Source of the DNA: Phascolomyces articulosus
Lineage: Eukaryota; Mucoromycota; Mucoromycetes; Mucorales; Lichtheimiaceae
Assembly: GCA_025677815.1 (NCBI GenBank)
Contig: JAIXMP010000053.1
Coordinates: 145,593-209,592 of the forward strand
Length of the DNA: 64,000 nucleotides
Reading direction: 5' to 3'
Shown here piece after piece: positions 1 to 14,000 of the stretch. A program made the position numbers and the translations under genes. Numbering within the stretch: the stretch's first letter is position 1; each line of letters begins with the position of its first letter. The notes under the pieces are model-generated. The model did no database searches and was not told the DNA's origin. It saw only the letters and a list, made by a program, of their open reading frames with translations.

Positions 1-3000
1 GGAAAATCAATCGACACTTATATTTATGATAGAATCGTCGATTGTCTTGTAAAGTGTGCAACCACCACCAAAAAAGTGATTGCAACAGCATCATTAAAGA
101 CAACCACCACATTTCTTCGACATTCAATTTATCATCATAAAATCATGAATATGCTTTGGATTGCCATGAATGAAAAGAATAATCAAGCACGACAGTTTAC
201 CGTCACTTATACCAAAACGATTTTACAAGCACATACCCATCGAGAACATATACGATCTGTGATGGATCGTACAGGAAATACAGACCTCATTGTTAAAATA
301 TTGAACAAGGGCTTGGATGATGCAACACCTGCGGTCAGAGAAAATTGTCGTGAAGCATTTTGGATTTTTTGGGAACATTGGCGAGAACGAGCTGAAACGT
401 AGGATATATATAAAAAATTGGAAGAAGGAATGGAGGGGTGTTAAAGAGAAAAATAAGTGAGAGAAACAAGGAAGAGACGTTATTCAAGACCAGATCATGA
501 TATGAATCTAATTTATCATATTTATATTTCTAACCGACAACAACGACCAGTTTACTCAAACAACTTCCGCCACCGATTAAAAAAGCATTGGAAAAATCAA
601 AGAATGCAGCATTAGCCAACAATAAAACTCGAAGCGTCCATAGTCCAACGAATTCTACCAGTTCACTTCGAACATCAAGTTCGATGGGATCACACAGAAA
701 CATTTCTGATTTCCATGAAGCCGTTTCACCTTCCACATCAAGTGCATCAAATGGATCGAGTGGATCAAGTGAGCAACAACAACATCACCATCATCACCAA
801 CAACAACATGTCATTCCCCACGAAATACCCAAAAGTATGACCCGATCCATATCACCCCGGGCATCCTCCCCTTCCATTCGCAGTACTTCACCTCACTTAC
901 TCCGAAGCTACGGTTCACCACCACCCATTCCATCCCATCTTCATGCAACTTACAAACCACCGACCTCCCCGCCTCCTCCACTTTCCTCATCACGAAAAAC
1001 ACGTGTACCAGGTTTAACACGAAAAAAATCCACCATTGGCATGAATGCCAAACGCAAACTCAGTCTTCTATCTATGTTGAACCATGAAGATTTAACCATG
1101 CGATGTGATGGCCTTCATGCGTTAGCACGAAAACTTTCTGGATACCCCTTCCACCCAACCACCCATTCCGATCGAGCCTCGATACAAATTGAAAGTGCCA
1201 AAGGCACTATGGTGGATGGAGAGAAACTCAAGGACATTGTATGGAACATGTTTCAGGAAGAAAACGCACGACTTTATGAAGCGCTTTCCACATGGGAATC
1301 AGTCGCGGGTATTCTTTTAAAACTGGTCACATTTGAAGAATACGTCCCTCGATTAATCTTGGATGCTTCAGCGGATGCTGTGTCGCTGAAGACAGAAGAT
1401 GATATTGCTAAATTTGAACAAGCCAATTTAGCGTTGAAACGTGTCAAGCATTTTCTGAAACGTCATGACCCTGGACTTCCAGATAAATTGTTTGCAGGAT
1501 TAACAGTAGTAGGTGGATTTGGAACAACGCCTGCCTCTTCACTCAGAAAAACACCTTCCATGGCTGTCCTCAATAGCAAAAAGGATCCAATGCGTAATCC
1601 TGCGAATCGACGGAAATTGACCAGTCGCTATTTGGAATGGATGGATGAATTGGTATTACCCATGTTGGGATTGGAACAAAACAATAATGGGAGCGATGAT
1701 GTTTCTACGGAACCATCGGCAGCAGAATGGATGGATCCAAGTGCACCCGATAATGCAGTATCGCAATGGTTCGAATCTGACGCTCATATTCGACAATATT
1801 TGGAAAAATTGTTCCCTTTGGTCAGCACATCATCGAGTGGATCTATTGTGCATACACCTTTGGTGTCACTTGTGGGTCATTTACGACTTGTGAATCAAAA
1901 ATTATTTGAAACCGTGGCGTCTACGTATGATACAAGTACTGTCAATAAAATCAGTCGTGTGCTTGGAATTCATATTCGTATCATACCCGATTATGTATGC
2001 CAAGTAGCACCAGCCGTTGAGCATGATGATACTGGCGAACCATTACCTGAAGTAGAAGATGAAGATGTTGTTGTTGATAATAATAGAGTCGAGGAATCAA
2101 TTACAGATGTCACATATGAACCACCAGATCCTGTGATTGATCTGGATGAACCAGAACCTACAACATTAACCATGATTGAAAAAACGAATGTGAACCCTGT
2201 TGATATGGAATCTATGGATTATTCACCAACGAACGAGCAACCCAGAGTGACAGACACGATAGAGATCACCAATGGTAGTAATACTATTACTACGAGTACT
2301 ACAACAACAACTACTTCTACTACCACGCATATCAACAATCATGAAGAACATTTCAGTCATCATCATTCACCTTCTGTGGACTCACGTTATGACGATATTC
2401 CTTCACCTTCCTCACCACCACCACCTGTCCCTGTACCAAAGGATTCTTTTGATCCATCTTTTGCTTCACCTAATCAATCTTTGAAACGTGATTCTGATGT
2501 ATCTCAAGAATTATCCAATTCGTTATCTTATTCCAAACAGGACCAAGTAGAACCTCATCATGGATTGTATACTGCTACTGTGGATGATACCATGAAACCA
2601 TTTGATCAACCACTCCACATGAATGATCTAACAATTCCTGTTGCTACACCGGTATGTTTCCCCCTTTTTTTTTTTGTAAAAAAATAATACGAAGAATGTT
2701 ATTCAATTTAACCAATTTATATATATTATAACAGTATGGTCATGATTCTCTATCAACACATCCTCTTTTCCCATCCAACGATCCAATATCACACAAAGCA
2801 ACATCAATGGAAACCAATGGTAAACAAGCGCCAGTGGACAACATGACAGGTTTTCAAATTTTGGATCATACACGTCAATCAGATATTGTCGCCCCCGATG
2901 TACCTAGCGATCATTTGAGTATGACCGACGGAGTAGCAGTAGCAGGATTAGCCACTATTGGATCTACAAGAAATATGTCATTACCCTCTGCCATCTCCAC

Positions 3001-4279
3001 CACAGATACCGCCAACAAACATCATCCACCCATCCCCTCTCAACGACTACGACGTCGTGAACCACTCACCCACGTCCCTTATTTTGCACCCAAAGAAATC
3101 ATCCATCCACTTAGTGTATTTCAACATAATTCCCGAACGGATATATCCTCCAATCAATCCATGCCGAATGGACGAGGAGGAAGAGATAAAACAGCCACTA
3201 TTTATGCATCTGTGGATAAATTGAAATCCATGACAGCCGACAGTGCGGTCTTTCGTAAATTGGCTCGTATTTCACGAGAAGCATCCATCATTCAACCATG
3301 GGATCAAGGAGGTGTCAACGAAGCCTCGAGCGAATTATGGGCAGGAGCAGATCAAGAGGGCGGAAACTTTGTTGAAGTGATACAAGGCGTTCTTTTGTAC
3401 CTTGATCCAGCCAAAAATGGCAATGGTCAATTGGTGTCTATGTCAACTGTCTTGGAACTTGTACGACAATTAACAGTAACACAAATTGGATTGTTCAAAT
3501 ATTATGAACGTAAAGTGGATCAAGAAGGAATGACATTGGAAGCAAGGTTAATAGAACGATTACTTGCTGTACGAGCAAGTAATGATGCTACTGTAAGCTC
3601 CCATGATGATGATAAGCATATATATATATACACACACACACACACAAACTCTATAGTTCTTTTTTTTTTAATTTATAACTTGACGAAAATTTAGATTTCC
3701 ACTGGAGCAGAAGATGCATTGGATACGCTATTAAGTATTCTGGATCCACAAAATGTATTTGATATCATGATCTCCTATCTGGTGCATCGGTTGGTTATCA
3801 CACCCTCTTCCTATTCGGATGATTCATCTCGATATCATCCCGTAGGTTCAGCATTTACTTATTTAGCTAAAGGTGTCAAGGAGGTGGAAGATGCATTCTT
3901 TATTGATGAGTGGCTCACACGGGGTGGAGATGATGTGTTTTTAAAGGTATCTCTATCTATATATTATAGTGTTACAACTGATCATATATGGAATACTATC
4001 TCCCCGATGATTTTACTGTTCCATAATGACGATGATTTCTTACGTAACAACATTATACTATTATTTTTTTAGGGTGTCAATCATCCAATAATTCACGTGC
4101 GAAAATCTTGTGTAGAGGCGATCGTTGAATTTCATGGAGTGATGGGAGATGACATTTATCAATTTTTGGAAGATCTACGAGAGGATCAACTCAATCTAGT
4201 ACGTCACTATGTTGCTCGAGCTATTAAACAAAGAGCAGCTGGCCTTGGCAGTTATGGAAGTACACCTACTCAACTGTAA
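1..4279 (+). CDS. CLASP/Stu1-family microtubule plus-end protein, 5'-truncated by window edge
   Basis: CLASPs bind tubulin through TOG/HEAT domains and stabilise microtubules at plus ends and the spindle. Exons by phase matching are 1-398, 551-2651, 2735-3592, 3695-3946 and 4073-4279, giving 1271 residues with the frame open from base 1; the start codon lies outside the window. Residues 1-130 (IVDCLVKCATTTKKVIATAS, then ENCREAFWIFWEHWRERAE) look like the end of a CLASP_N TOG domain. A Ser/Pro/Gln/His-rich linker follows with EQQQHHHHHQQQH and basic TRVPGLTRKK, the kind of region that binds microtubules or EB proteins. A second helical block starts near residue 300 (KRKLSLLSMLNHEDLTMRCD) and a C-terminal TOG-like block spans about 990-1271 (VRKSCVEAIVEFHGVMGDD). 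An acidic low-complexity stretch separates them. Family assignment rests on the N- and C-terminal blocks; the middle is poorly conserved. Confidence 0.82.
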
Positions 4280-5988
4280 AATAAATATTAATAATCATAT
4301 TAATCTCCATACAAGTTCATCATATGTCATTCACCCCAATTCTATCATTATCTTCTTCTTGTTCGTTTTACTATTCAACTCTTCGTTTTTTTATCTTTTT
4401 TTTTTTTACTTTCCTCAATTTTTACTTTCCCTCTCTCCTTCTTTTTCTTATACTCAAACTTTCACATCATCTTCGACTATTTTTTTACTTCTTTTTTTAT
4501 ACTATTATGCTGGCATGAAAAAAACAAAAACACACCACTTATTCACTCACTCTCATTGTTGGATAGGTTTTTTTTTTTTGAGGGGGAAGGATGAGAAGGA
4601 TAAAAAGGACAAGTAGTTTAGTTTCTTATTATATTTATATATATATTATTCTTATTATCAAATATACCCGGGTTTCGTCCGATGTTTATTATAATTTTTT
4701 TTTTTCATTTAATCATATAGTATTTATTATTGTTATATATATATATATATATATATTGTTATTTTACCATGTGTTGATAAAGTATCTATAAAAAAAAAGA
4801 TATAGAAAAAAATAAGAAATAGGAGAGAGACGGAACCCGCCTTTTTTTTTCGTTATCAGTTCAGGGCATTGAATAATGTACAACCAATCTTGTAATATTA
4901 CGTTTTTTTGCGCGCCACCATGAACATAAAAAGTAACGAGTTATTACAGTTGGGGTCTTGGCTTTTTTCTATATATATAAATGAAAGATAATGCAGGAGA
5001 TAAAGAAAAAAAAGGAAAGCAAAGAAGAGAAATAATAATAATACAATCCAGGAATTCAACCAAAAAAAGGCAAAAGAACTTGCCCTTGGATGTGTCCCTG
5101 TATTTTAACATAAAGGAACTAAAATTTAATATGTCAACGGGGTCTAAAATAGTGATCGCTCATATAGTAAATAGAGATTCACACCAGGAGTATATATTTA
5201 TATATAACCATATATACTCTTATATATATATATATATATAACTGCTATTATCTACCATATATTCTTAATAGTAATATATAATACTTATTGTTATTAATAA
5301 TATCATAGTATGAGATGGAGCGATTCTATACAAGAATTGTTGCTTTTGTTGTTACATAGCTACTGGGTAGAGTAAGAGAAAAAAAATTAGATCGATTTCG
5401 TTTTTTAGTAAAGCTCTCGGTCACTTGCATTTACAACCAAGTTAGAATCATCATTCCGCAGAACTTACCGATCACGGGTTCTTCTCTTTATATACATATA
5501 ACTATCTCTCTCTCTCTCTACAACCCCCTTAATTTTTACATTAACGTTCATTTTAATGATATATCCACAACAAGCATCATCATCATCACTATTAGAATAT
5601 ACCTCACTATACTGTTATTATTCTTTATCATCAGAAATCAATTCATCTTTGGGATTTTTTCTTTACGTATATTATATTATATTTATAGCTTACAAATTCG
5701 TCGGCCGTAATTCAAATCTATAACTAAAATATACGCAGCTTATTATAAATCGACAAACAAAAGAGTAAAAACGTAAAATGAGGAGATATATAATAAAAAT
5801 AACAACCATTATAACTAAAAAAAACACACACACTTGTTCTACCTTTTTTTTTAAGAAAAGAAAAACAGGTACATGTATTTGTCACCAAGTAGAGTTTTTA
5901 ATAATTTTTTTTTAAAATTTTAATTAGAAGATATATAGATAGATAGAAACTACTAGTTGAAGGAGTTTCACTCATACACACTCTCTGT

Positions 5989-6019
<31 letters not shown>

Positions 6020-6978
6020 AGTGGTCAAGTTATTATTATATAATTCAACGTGTTTTTTATTCTTTCATGAAGGAGAGATAGATAGAGAGAGATAGTGATG
6101 ATAATAAAAACAAGAGTGGCTCAAAAAACCTTCTAGGTACTAAAAAAAAAAAAGGCCCGGTGAACCAAGTTTCAATAAAACGTACAATTAGGGAAAAATA
6201 CAATTATTATTCCGGGATTTACAAACCTGCGGTTCCCCTTTCAAATACATCAAATAACGTTTTTCTTTATGTAATTCATTTTTATTATTCAAACTAAATA
6301 CTACTACTACTACTATTACTACTGTTGTCGTTGTTTATGTTGTTATTGTTAAATCATTATAAATAGAATGTTATTCAGTAAGAGAGAGAGAATGAGATGA
6401 GAGAGATAACAACATATGAAATGAGGATTATAATTAAAAGGAAAAATAATGAAGTATATATACTATATATATTAAATGAACCTTAGTTTTTTTGTAAGCA
6501 TATAATGTATGTCTAATGAGAGTATATATACTACTATACACCGCAGTCAACATATAGATATATAGTTAGATATAACATCATGATGATAATAATAAAAAAT
6601 AACCCCTGTGCCTATATTTTACTATATTATTCCAAACCGCCTTTATTTTTCCTTTCTCAACATTTCTTCTTCTTTTCTTCTTTGTCAATTCTTTATTCTT
6701 CTTCTTCTTCTTCTTCTCTCTTTCTTTTTAAATCTTGCCGTTCCTTTTTCTTTCCTTCTCTCCAATTTACACTCTTTCAATCTTTCTTTTTTATTTCACA
6801 TCCTATCATAATAAAGTATACTATATATATTAACGAACGATTCTATTTCAAGAAGAATAATTCATAATTATCTATCCTTTCATTTTCTTTCATATAATAA
6901 TAAGAATAATCTATCTTTTATACATATATACACATTACTACATCTACATTATAAACTCTTCAAAAAATAATATAAATT
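4280..6978. other. Long AT-rich intergenic region upstream of the TEA-domain gene
   Basis: No coding region is convincing here. It contains several (TA)n runs (about 4736-4757, 5222-5240, 5993-6020), CT and GA microsatellites (about 5503-5520, 6380-6395) and poly-T/poly-A tracts. A pyrimidine-rich block at about 6640-6800, including a (CTT)n run near 6690-6715, precedes the start codon of the next gene by about 200 bp. Such CT-rich tracts are common in fungal promoters and 5' leaders. The size suggests a large regulatory region or long leader for the transcription factor gene. Confidence 0.5.
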
Positions 6979-9900
6979 ATGCTCGCTGGTACATCTGACA
7001 TGTATTTTGAAAAGGAATCCCCAGAGAGAACACCTTCCTCGACTCCATCACCTCAACCCATGAATAGCGATCATTATCATCTTCATCACTCTCTTTCTAA
7101 TCCACAACATCATCCTCATCATCAAGGGATGCTTGTCTCTGGTTCTTCTTCCGCAGCATCTCTTTCTTCATCATCTACATTTTCTTCCATCGTTTCTCCA
7201 GTAACAACAACAGCAACTAATTTATTAAACAAGCATCATCATCATCATTATCCTTTGGGGACCAATCATAATGGTATCCCTGGACCCACGCCTTCCGCGG
7301 TTATCGCCACAACGCCTTTACCATCGTCGAGTTTAAATTCCGTCGAAGGTCAAAAACAATCACAACAAACTAAAGACCCAAAACGGCCAAGACAATATAA
7401 TAAAAAAGACTCCAATAATCCACTCTCTAATCAAGGAAAGGATAAAGAAGAGGTAAAAAAAAATATACTTTTTATTAGTTTATATTTTTTTTCACATAGA
7501 ATATCAGATGAAACTGACGATTAATTCTCTTGGCAATATGATTAGCAAGTATGGCCACCAGATGTAGAATCGGCCTTTGTTGAAGGTAAAAAATTATTCG
7601 TGTTATGGCTACACACATTGATGACTCTATGTATTTCTTTATATGTAATACATTGCCCAGATAGATTGTAAAATGTTATATCATCAACTCACTCTGTTTT
7701 ATATTTTGTAGCATTAGAAACAATTCCCAAATTGGGAAGGCGGAAAATCCTTGTCAATGGAAAGCCATGTGGTAAGATACTTGGTCCCTCCACCCCTTCT
7801 CTCGCATATACAAAATCTATTTCACTTGCTCATTTAATTCTTCAACATAATATATAGGTCGTAATGAGTTAATCTCTGATTTTATTTTACGCAAGACGGG
7901 TAAAAACCGTACTCGTAAACAAGTTTCTTCTCATATTCAAGTATTAAAGAATACACGTAAAGGTGACCCACATTGTACGTGTCATTTTTTTTATTTTATT
8001 TTAGGAGTTAAAAAAATGAGGGTGATCTTTTTCTTACTCTCTCAGTATGGAGAGTGTATGGTTTAATAGAAATTCCTGTTTTTTTTAATATGTATTTTTG
8101 TGCCAAAATAGTTATGCGACTCTTGACAGACTCCGCAACAGATGCTGATGAAGAAGGTCCTGTAGGTGTAGCCGCAGCGGCAGCAGCAGCATTAGGTGTC
8201 AATAATAACAATATTAATCGATCCAAACCTAAAAGTTATGTTCAAAAACAACGACGCCAACAAAATACACGCATGACAGGTGGTTTAGTCTCTGCCCAAC
8301 ATCATCATCATCACCATCACCACACAGAGTCATCGGGTGAAGATTCATCCATGAGTGATTCTTCTTCTCCTTCTCAAGCAGATTATGTTTTAGATATGAT
8401 GTATGGTGCTAGTAGAAGTGGTGATCTTCATCAACAGCATCATCAACAACAACAGCAGTTATCACAGCCACAGCCTCAATTGCAACGACAAATACAGCCT
8501 AATATGTTGTCTTCCATGATGGAATTGAAAGAATTATACGATTCTACTTTGCAACATCCTTTATTTGGTGGCGTACCTGATTATTTGCAGCCTTTAACTG
8601 AAACATCACCTAGTAGTGGTCAAATATCTTCTGTGATGGATACTTCTCCTTTTGGTATGATGGATTTTGATGATGCCTTTTCTTCAGGTATCTCCTTCAA
8701 TGATCCATTTATAATGAACGGTGAATCTTCTTCATCCACCCCGCATCATACCATGAATCCTTATCCATCTTCTGTGAATCCAGTGATTACTGATCATGAT
8801 GAAGATATGTTGGATAGCAGTGCAATCCATGGAAAAATGGTAAACCCTTTGACTCCCATGGCAACCGATGTATCCACTATCACAACGGACAACAACAACA
8901 ACATTTCATCTTCCACCTCTTCCTCTTCATCATCATCAACAATACGAAACAAACGTAAACCAAACGCTCGTACAGCATCTCAGCCCGCTCTCGTCTATTC
9001 TTCCTCATCCTCCACATCCTCTTCATCGTCTTCCTCCCATGGCTTAACCATGGCTTCCAGAAAACGAAGTATGGGGCATTTTGGACAAAATAACAAAAGG
9101 AAGACGACCAATAACAATTCAATTCCGTTACAACAACGTACCATGTCTGCCGGAGATCTTTCGGTCGTCATGAAAGAATTGGAAAGCCCACCTTTCCCAC
9201 TCTGGCCAAACTATTTATGTTTGTATCTGGAATACTCATTACCTTATGATCCATCCACCACTGTGTCGCATAATTTGGCCTTGTTGCAGCATTGTTATCC
9301 CAATTGTTTATCCACAGTAGAAGCTAATTCTATTGCAAAACAAAAATGCCCACCCTTGGCAGATATTGTTTCAAAAGATCCTTCCACCATTGTTTTGTTG
9401 GCCAAGGTAATATATATATAAATATTCAATATAGATATACATGTACTCATCAAATACGTTTCATCTACTATTTAGACAAAACTCGATTTAAATCTAAACA
9501 TATCTGATTTTGTTTTTAACAATACATGTTTCTTTGAATCGCGTGAACGTAAAACCATTGAATGTACAACCACCATTTATTCCTTTGGCCAGGTTGTATT
9601 GGAGTCCAAAGAAATCCAACATGCCCTTTGGCTCAATAATGGAAAATTCATGTACAGTTTTGCGTATGTGAATCAATTCTTTAATGCTTTTATGAAAGGC
9701 ATTCGTTCATTACAAAGCTGGGAAGAAGTAGATATTGCTATTCGAAATTTGTGTATTGTTCAGGTAAATATTCTTTGAATTCACTCAAAATCTATAAATT
9801 GTCTAACTCAATTCTATATATATCATGATAGGTATTCGATGATATCGAAGAAAAATATGGTCCTGCTGCTACTTTCTTTGATCAACCATGGGATATGCCT

Positions 9901-10149
9901 ACAACTCAAGAACCACCACTACAACCACAACAAAAAGAGCAATCCTCTTCCACCACTCCAGCATCAGCAGCAACAGAAACATCCTCATCGCCTTCTGCAT
10001 CGTCATCCTCCACTTCTTCCCCACAACTTGTGATGGTATATGACTTTGAACGAGGTCATGGCAATATCGATATTTCAGCGGTAGGCGATGCCGCCGCCAC
10101 CTCCAAGCTGGGTATTGGTCGTGGATTCGATTTCTTGGACGACATGTAA
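6979..10149 (+). CDS. TEA/ATTS-domain transcription factor (TEAD/AbaA/Tec1 family)
   Basis: Sequence-specific nuclear transcription factor; fungal relatives AbaA and Tec1 control conidiation or filamentous growth. Exons are 6979-7452, 7546-7585, 7712-7771, 7858-7974, 8112-9406, 9476-9763 and 9832-10149, giving 863 residues. The TEA domain lies at about 159-232 and is interrupted by three introns: [15 protein letters not shown], then [20 protein letters not shown], then the recognition helix [19 protein letters not shown] second conserved block at about 663-790 ([20 protein letters not shown], then [12 protein letters not shown]) resembles the C-terminal Yki/Vgl-binding domain of animal TEADs. 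Between them lie His, Gln, Ser and Asn runs typical of activation regions, and a short Pro/Ser/Gln tail. The start is the first in-frame ATG after a pyrimidine-rich leader. It is convergent with the FYVE gene downstream. Confidence 0.9.
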
Positions 10150-11155
10150 AAAAAAAATAGTATTATTATTATTAGTATCTTTCCTCCTCTCCCCCCTTTA
10201 TTTTTTAATTTATGTCTTACTATGCTCGTCAACATAACAATACACCCCCAAAACAACAAATCGCATTTTTATTATATTATTTACTTCTTCACCACATCAA
10301 CCTCTTTATTTATTTATTTTCACGCACAAACACAACAAGCACACACTTACAAACACATACAAAGTACATATTTTTTTTTCTTTTTACATACACACAAATA
10401 CAATTTTTACTATTATTATTATTATTATTATTATTTGCACCATCTTCATTTTTATTTTTCCCCCTTTTTATTTTTCATTTATATTCTTGACACTTTCGCT
10501 TGAAAAGGCAAAATGATTCAATGTATGGCCTCCAAGGAATGTATGTTTTAATAATTACTTTTTTTTCTTACTATCGTCCCATTCATGCATTTATTTTTAT
10601 ATAACAATCATAGTACCAAAAAAAGGGGGGAGGAGGAGGAAGAGGGGGAGGGGTTATCTGTGAAAAGATGTGTTCATGTGTGGTTAGCAAAAAGAAATTA
10701 AACGTTAAAATATATAAATATATATAAAGACATTTTCATATACAAAAAAAGTAACAGTGGTTATGATAATATAATGTTATATAAATCCATTTGGATAAAA
10801 AAAAGAGAGAAACTATTTACAGAAATATAATAAAAGAGGAGGAGGATAATAAATAAATAAATAAAAAAGAGGTTGTGTGTATAAATCAACTCATACAATG
10901 AGTTGTAAATAATAATGATAGTAGTACTAATAATAATAATATTAATAATGGTAGATGAAGAGGATGAAATATGGATGATAAATGAAGAAAGTGTGTATAG
11001 TTCGATGGTATTTGAAAAAAAAGGGGGGGGATTTAGCTTAAAAAGGTATCTTTTCCTGACAGAATCGTCAGGGAAGGGTTTTAAAGAGGAGGTGGGGAAT
11101 ATTATAATATAATGTGTGTATATGATATATAAAATCAGGACCGATTTTTTTTTTT
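10150..11155. other. Convergent intergenic region with purine/pyrimidine tracts
   Basis: Between two convergent genes; presumably 3' UTRs and terminators. It holds an AC-rich stretch, a (TTA)n run at about 10412-10435, a strongly purine-rich G tract at about 10624-10652 and AT-rich runs. I see no gene. Confidence 0.5.
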
Positions 11156-14000
11156 TTACTCGTTATTATTCTGTGTAGTAATAACGATAAGGTTGCAGAA
11201 GCACTGGTCACACACTCGACTCCATTGAGCTGATGATGTCGCTGAAGTAAAAAGAGGAAGTCGATTTGAACTATGACGTTGGCAGATGATTTTACCACAC
11301 CTAAATTATTTTCACACGCACACACACACATATATATTAATATATAAAAATATAAAGGAACGATGATGAAAATAGAATGAAAAATCCCATGTTACCTTCT
11401 ACAATGATGTCTACGTTGAAAAAAGTTAAATTTTTGTGGACATCGCCTATTATCCGAACGTTCAAACTGACAATGGTCAGCCAACTGATCTGGAACCCAA
11501 TGAGCACGGGGTATCAAACGAAAGCGAGTCTTTCGGTCTTCTGGTAATAAATGTAATAAATAATGATGGTGATGAAATTGGGTATGACGAATAGTGTGGG
11601 ATATATAGTTTGAGTTCTATAAAAAGAATAGCCAAGGGTAGAGAAAGAACAGGTTATTTAAACAAACAACAAACAAACAACCCATCTCTACTTTTAAAGT
11701 TGACTTACTTCTTGTATAGGTACAGGTGTAGTGATAGTTTTTCTGATAGGAGAATATTCATCGACAGTCGTTGTTCCAGTGCCTGCAATCATCATTTCAA
11801 TACCACGTAAACGACCTTCAAATGTATGTATAACATGGCCAGTTCCTACACCGCCGCCTATGAGCATACCGACTTCCCATCGCATCTTGTGGACCAAATC
11901 ATCTTTGGATTCAATCCCAATAATATCAGCAATAGCTCGACGAAAGTCCCAATCTTCATGCATGATACTTTCAGCTATACTACTACTATTATTTTGACCC
12001 TCCTCCAACTCTTGTAACAACTCTTGTTCTTCTTGATATTGTTTTAGTTGTTGTTCCATTTTCATTTCTAAATCGGCCGTCAATTCTTCCAACGTATCAA
12101 TCATGAGCAATTGTTGTTTGGCCACCTCTTCGCATTCTCGTATCCGTTCTTCATAGACTTTTTCCCGTTCATGGTATTGTTCATGTACATTTTGATCCGC
12201 TACCAATAATTCACGTACACGTCTTTCGGTCCCGAGTAGTTCTGTGGATAAGGACTCGAGTCCTTCGGATTGGGTAATACAGGAGGAGACAAGTTCAAGA
12301 AACTGTGAGCGCCACTCTGCGGATGATGAATTGTTTAGGTCACACGAAGACGCGATCGACGCTGTCTCGGACAGTTCATCCAATCGGGAGTTGATCAATG
12401 AGTTGGTGGTGAGAAACAAGGCCGTCAAATTCGGACTGGTCGGAGGTATCAGCCCGTGATGATGATGATGATGAAGGTGGGAATGAGAAAGAGAAGGATG
12501 ATAATGGCCCGTGTGATCAAGTGTATCATTCCCCTCATCTTCTATTTCATCTTCCTCTTCGTTTTCATAATCATTGTATTCACGGTGGTGAGGGTGATGA
12601 CTATTGCTGCTATTGAGTAACATATCTTGTTGAAAATCATCGTCTGTGCGTAAATGGGACCATATATCGCGTCGTATTTCTTGTTTTTCATTCCCCTCAT
12701 CATCATCTTCATCCCCATGGTGCCTTTTTTGTAATATAGTGGTATCGGCTGTTGTAGGGGCAGGCGGTGGAGGTGGAGGTGAGTTTAACGCATCACTATC
12801 CTCCTCTTCCTCCTCTCCTTTTCCCTCCTTTTCTTGTTTTTTGCCCATGGTGGTGGTATTCGATTGTTTGTCATGCAACATAAACTCGACTGAACCGTGT
12901 GACCTTATCCGTCGGTGTCCCAATAAACTCGTCTTTTTATTTTGAGGATCAATTGAAGTACTCACTCGACGTTCGCGTCGTTCGGACAGTTCGTCTTGAA
13001 ATAGTTCTTGGACGTGAAACTCTTGCATCGTCCGCGTGATCCCCGTGATCTTGGCCCGTAAGATTTCGAAAGCATCGATATGGGGATCCCACATTCTATG
13101 TTGTTCTTTATCCACAATATGTTCTTGTAAACGAGTAGTAATACTGCTATAACGCTGTTGTGTTTGTATGGATGATTTGGTCAAACGAGGTTCTACAGGG
13201 ACGGATATTGCTTTTTGTCGTCGTAAGGTTCCTTCTCCTATACTGCCTCTTCTTTTTTTCGCCATACGAATCGCTCGAATAAATCGACTATTATTACTCA
13301 TAGGCGCAAACCCTCCAGTTGACATGGACGAAGAAGGTTCAGCATCTGTGGATAAAAGTGAGCTAAAAGACCGAGTGTGCATAGACCTCATCAGCTCGTC
13401 GTCGTCTTGTTGTTGTGTTTCGTTATGATGGTTATTATAATCTTCAGGAAATGGTGGAGGTAAAGAGTGGATGGTAGAAATAGGAAATGGTGCTGTGGAT
13501 GTGGAGGTAGGTGTAATGGGAGAAGAAGTAGAAGAAGAGGAACCAGCAGTAAAAGAAGAATCAAAATATCGTGTTGGAGGATGAAATGAAGGTGGAGATG
13601 GTTGATGCTGCTGTTGTTGCTGCACTATCTTATTATTCGGCGGAAGTCCCGTGATGCAGGTACTTGCATCCTCCTTATTGCTGCTCCTGCTGGTTCTGCT
13701 GCTGCTATTTGTTGATGTTATTTGATCTGTTTTATCGCTGGCCTCAGATACAAAGATCGCAGGAGAATTCCGTGTTAAATCTGCAAGGATCTTGAAATCC
13801 ATACTTGGATCAGCCTAATCAAGATTTCAAAAAAAAAGTCAATCTAGAAGTTTTTATTTTATTCTATTCATTCCATTACAATAGAAGAAGAAAAAAAGAA
13901 GAATAAGTTTCTTTTTTATTAAAAAACGTACGATGAATGTTGAATCGTTGGAATCGAGTGTCACTGGTTGTGGCGACTCCTGCACGGATAAACGATGCAT
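11156..14000 (-). CDS. Coiled-coil protein with C-terminal FYVE-type zinc finger
   Basis: Probable phosphatidylinositol-3-phosphate-binding protein of endosomes or vacuoles. Exons on the minus strand are 14000-13932, 13814-11709, 11616-11396 and 11300-11156, giving 846 residues. Most of the chain is Ser/His/Glu-rich and likely disordered. Residues about 560-680 form a Glu/Gln-rich coiled coil (YHEREKVYEERIRECEEVAK). The last two exons encode the FYVE finger: a WVPD motif (AHWVPDQLADHC), the basic core FFQRRHHCRRCGKIICQRH and the closing WSRVCDQCF. All three signature motifs are present, but the first Cys pair is spaced CX8C instead of CX2C and one ligand appears to be His (CQRHS). The strong donor GTAAGT just before an apparent stop near 11694 shows that the gene continues to the FYVE exons. 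I do not recognise the N-terminal part. Confidence 0.8.

Noticed and set aside
588..2687. The 699-codon frame as a separate gene starting at 588
   Set aside because: The codon at 588 is TTG, and a phase-matched intron (399-550) joins it to the upstream TOG sequence, so it is an internal exon of the CLASP gene.
4591..6867. Several 60-95-codon frames in the intergenic region upstream of the TEA-domain gene
   Set aside because: They are composed of low-complexity Ile/Tyr/Phe/Ser runs from AT- and CT-rich DNA and lack recognisable domains.
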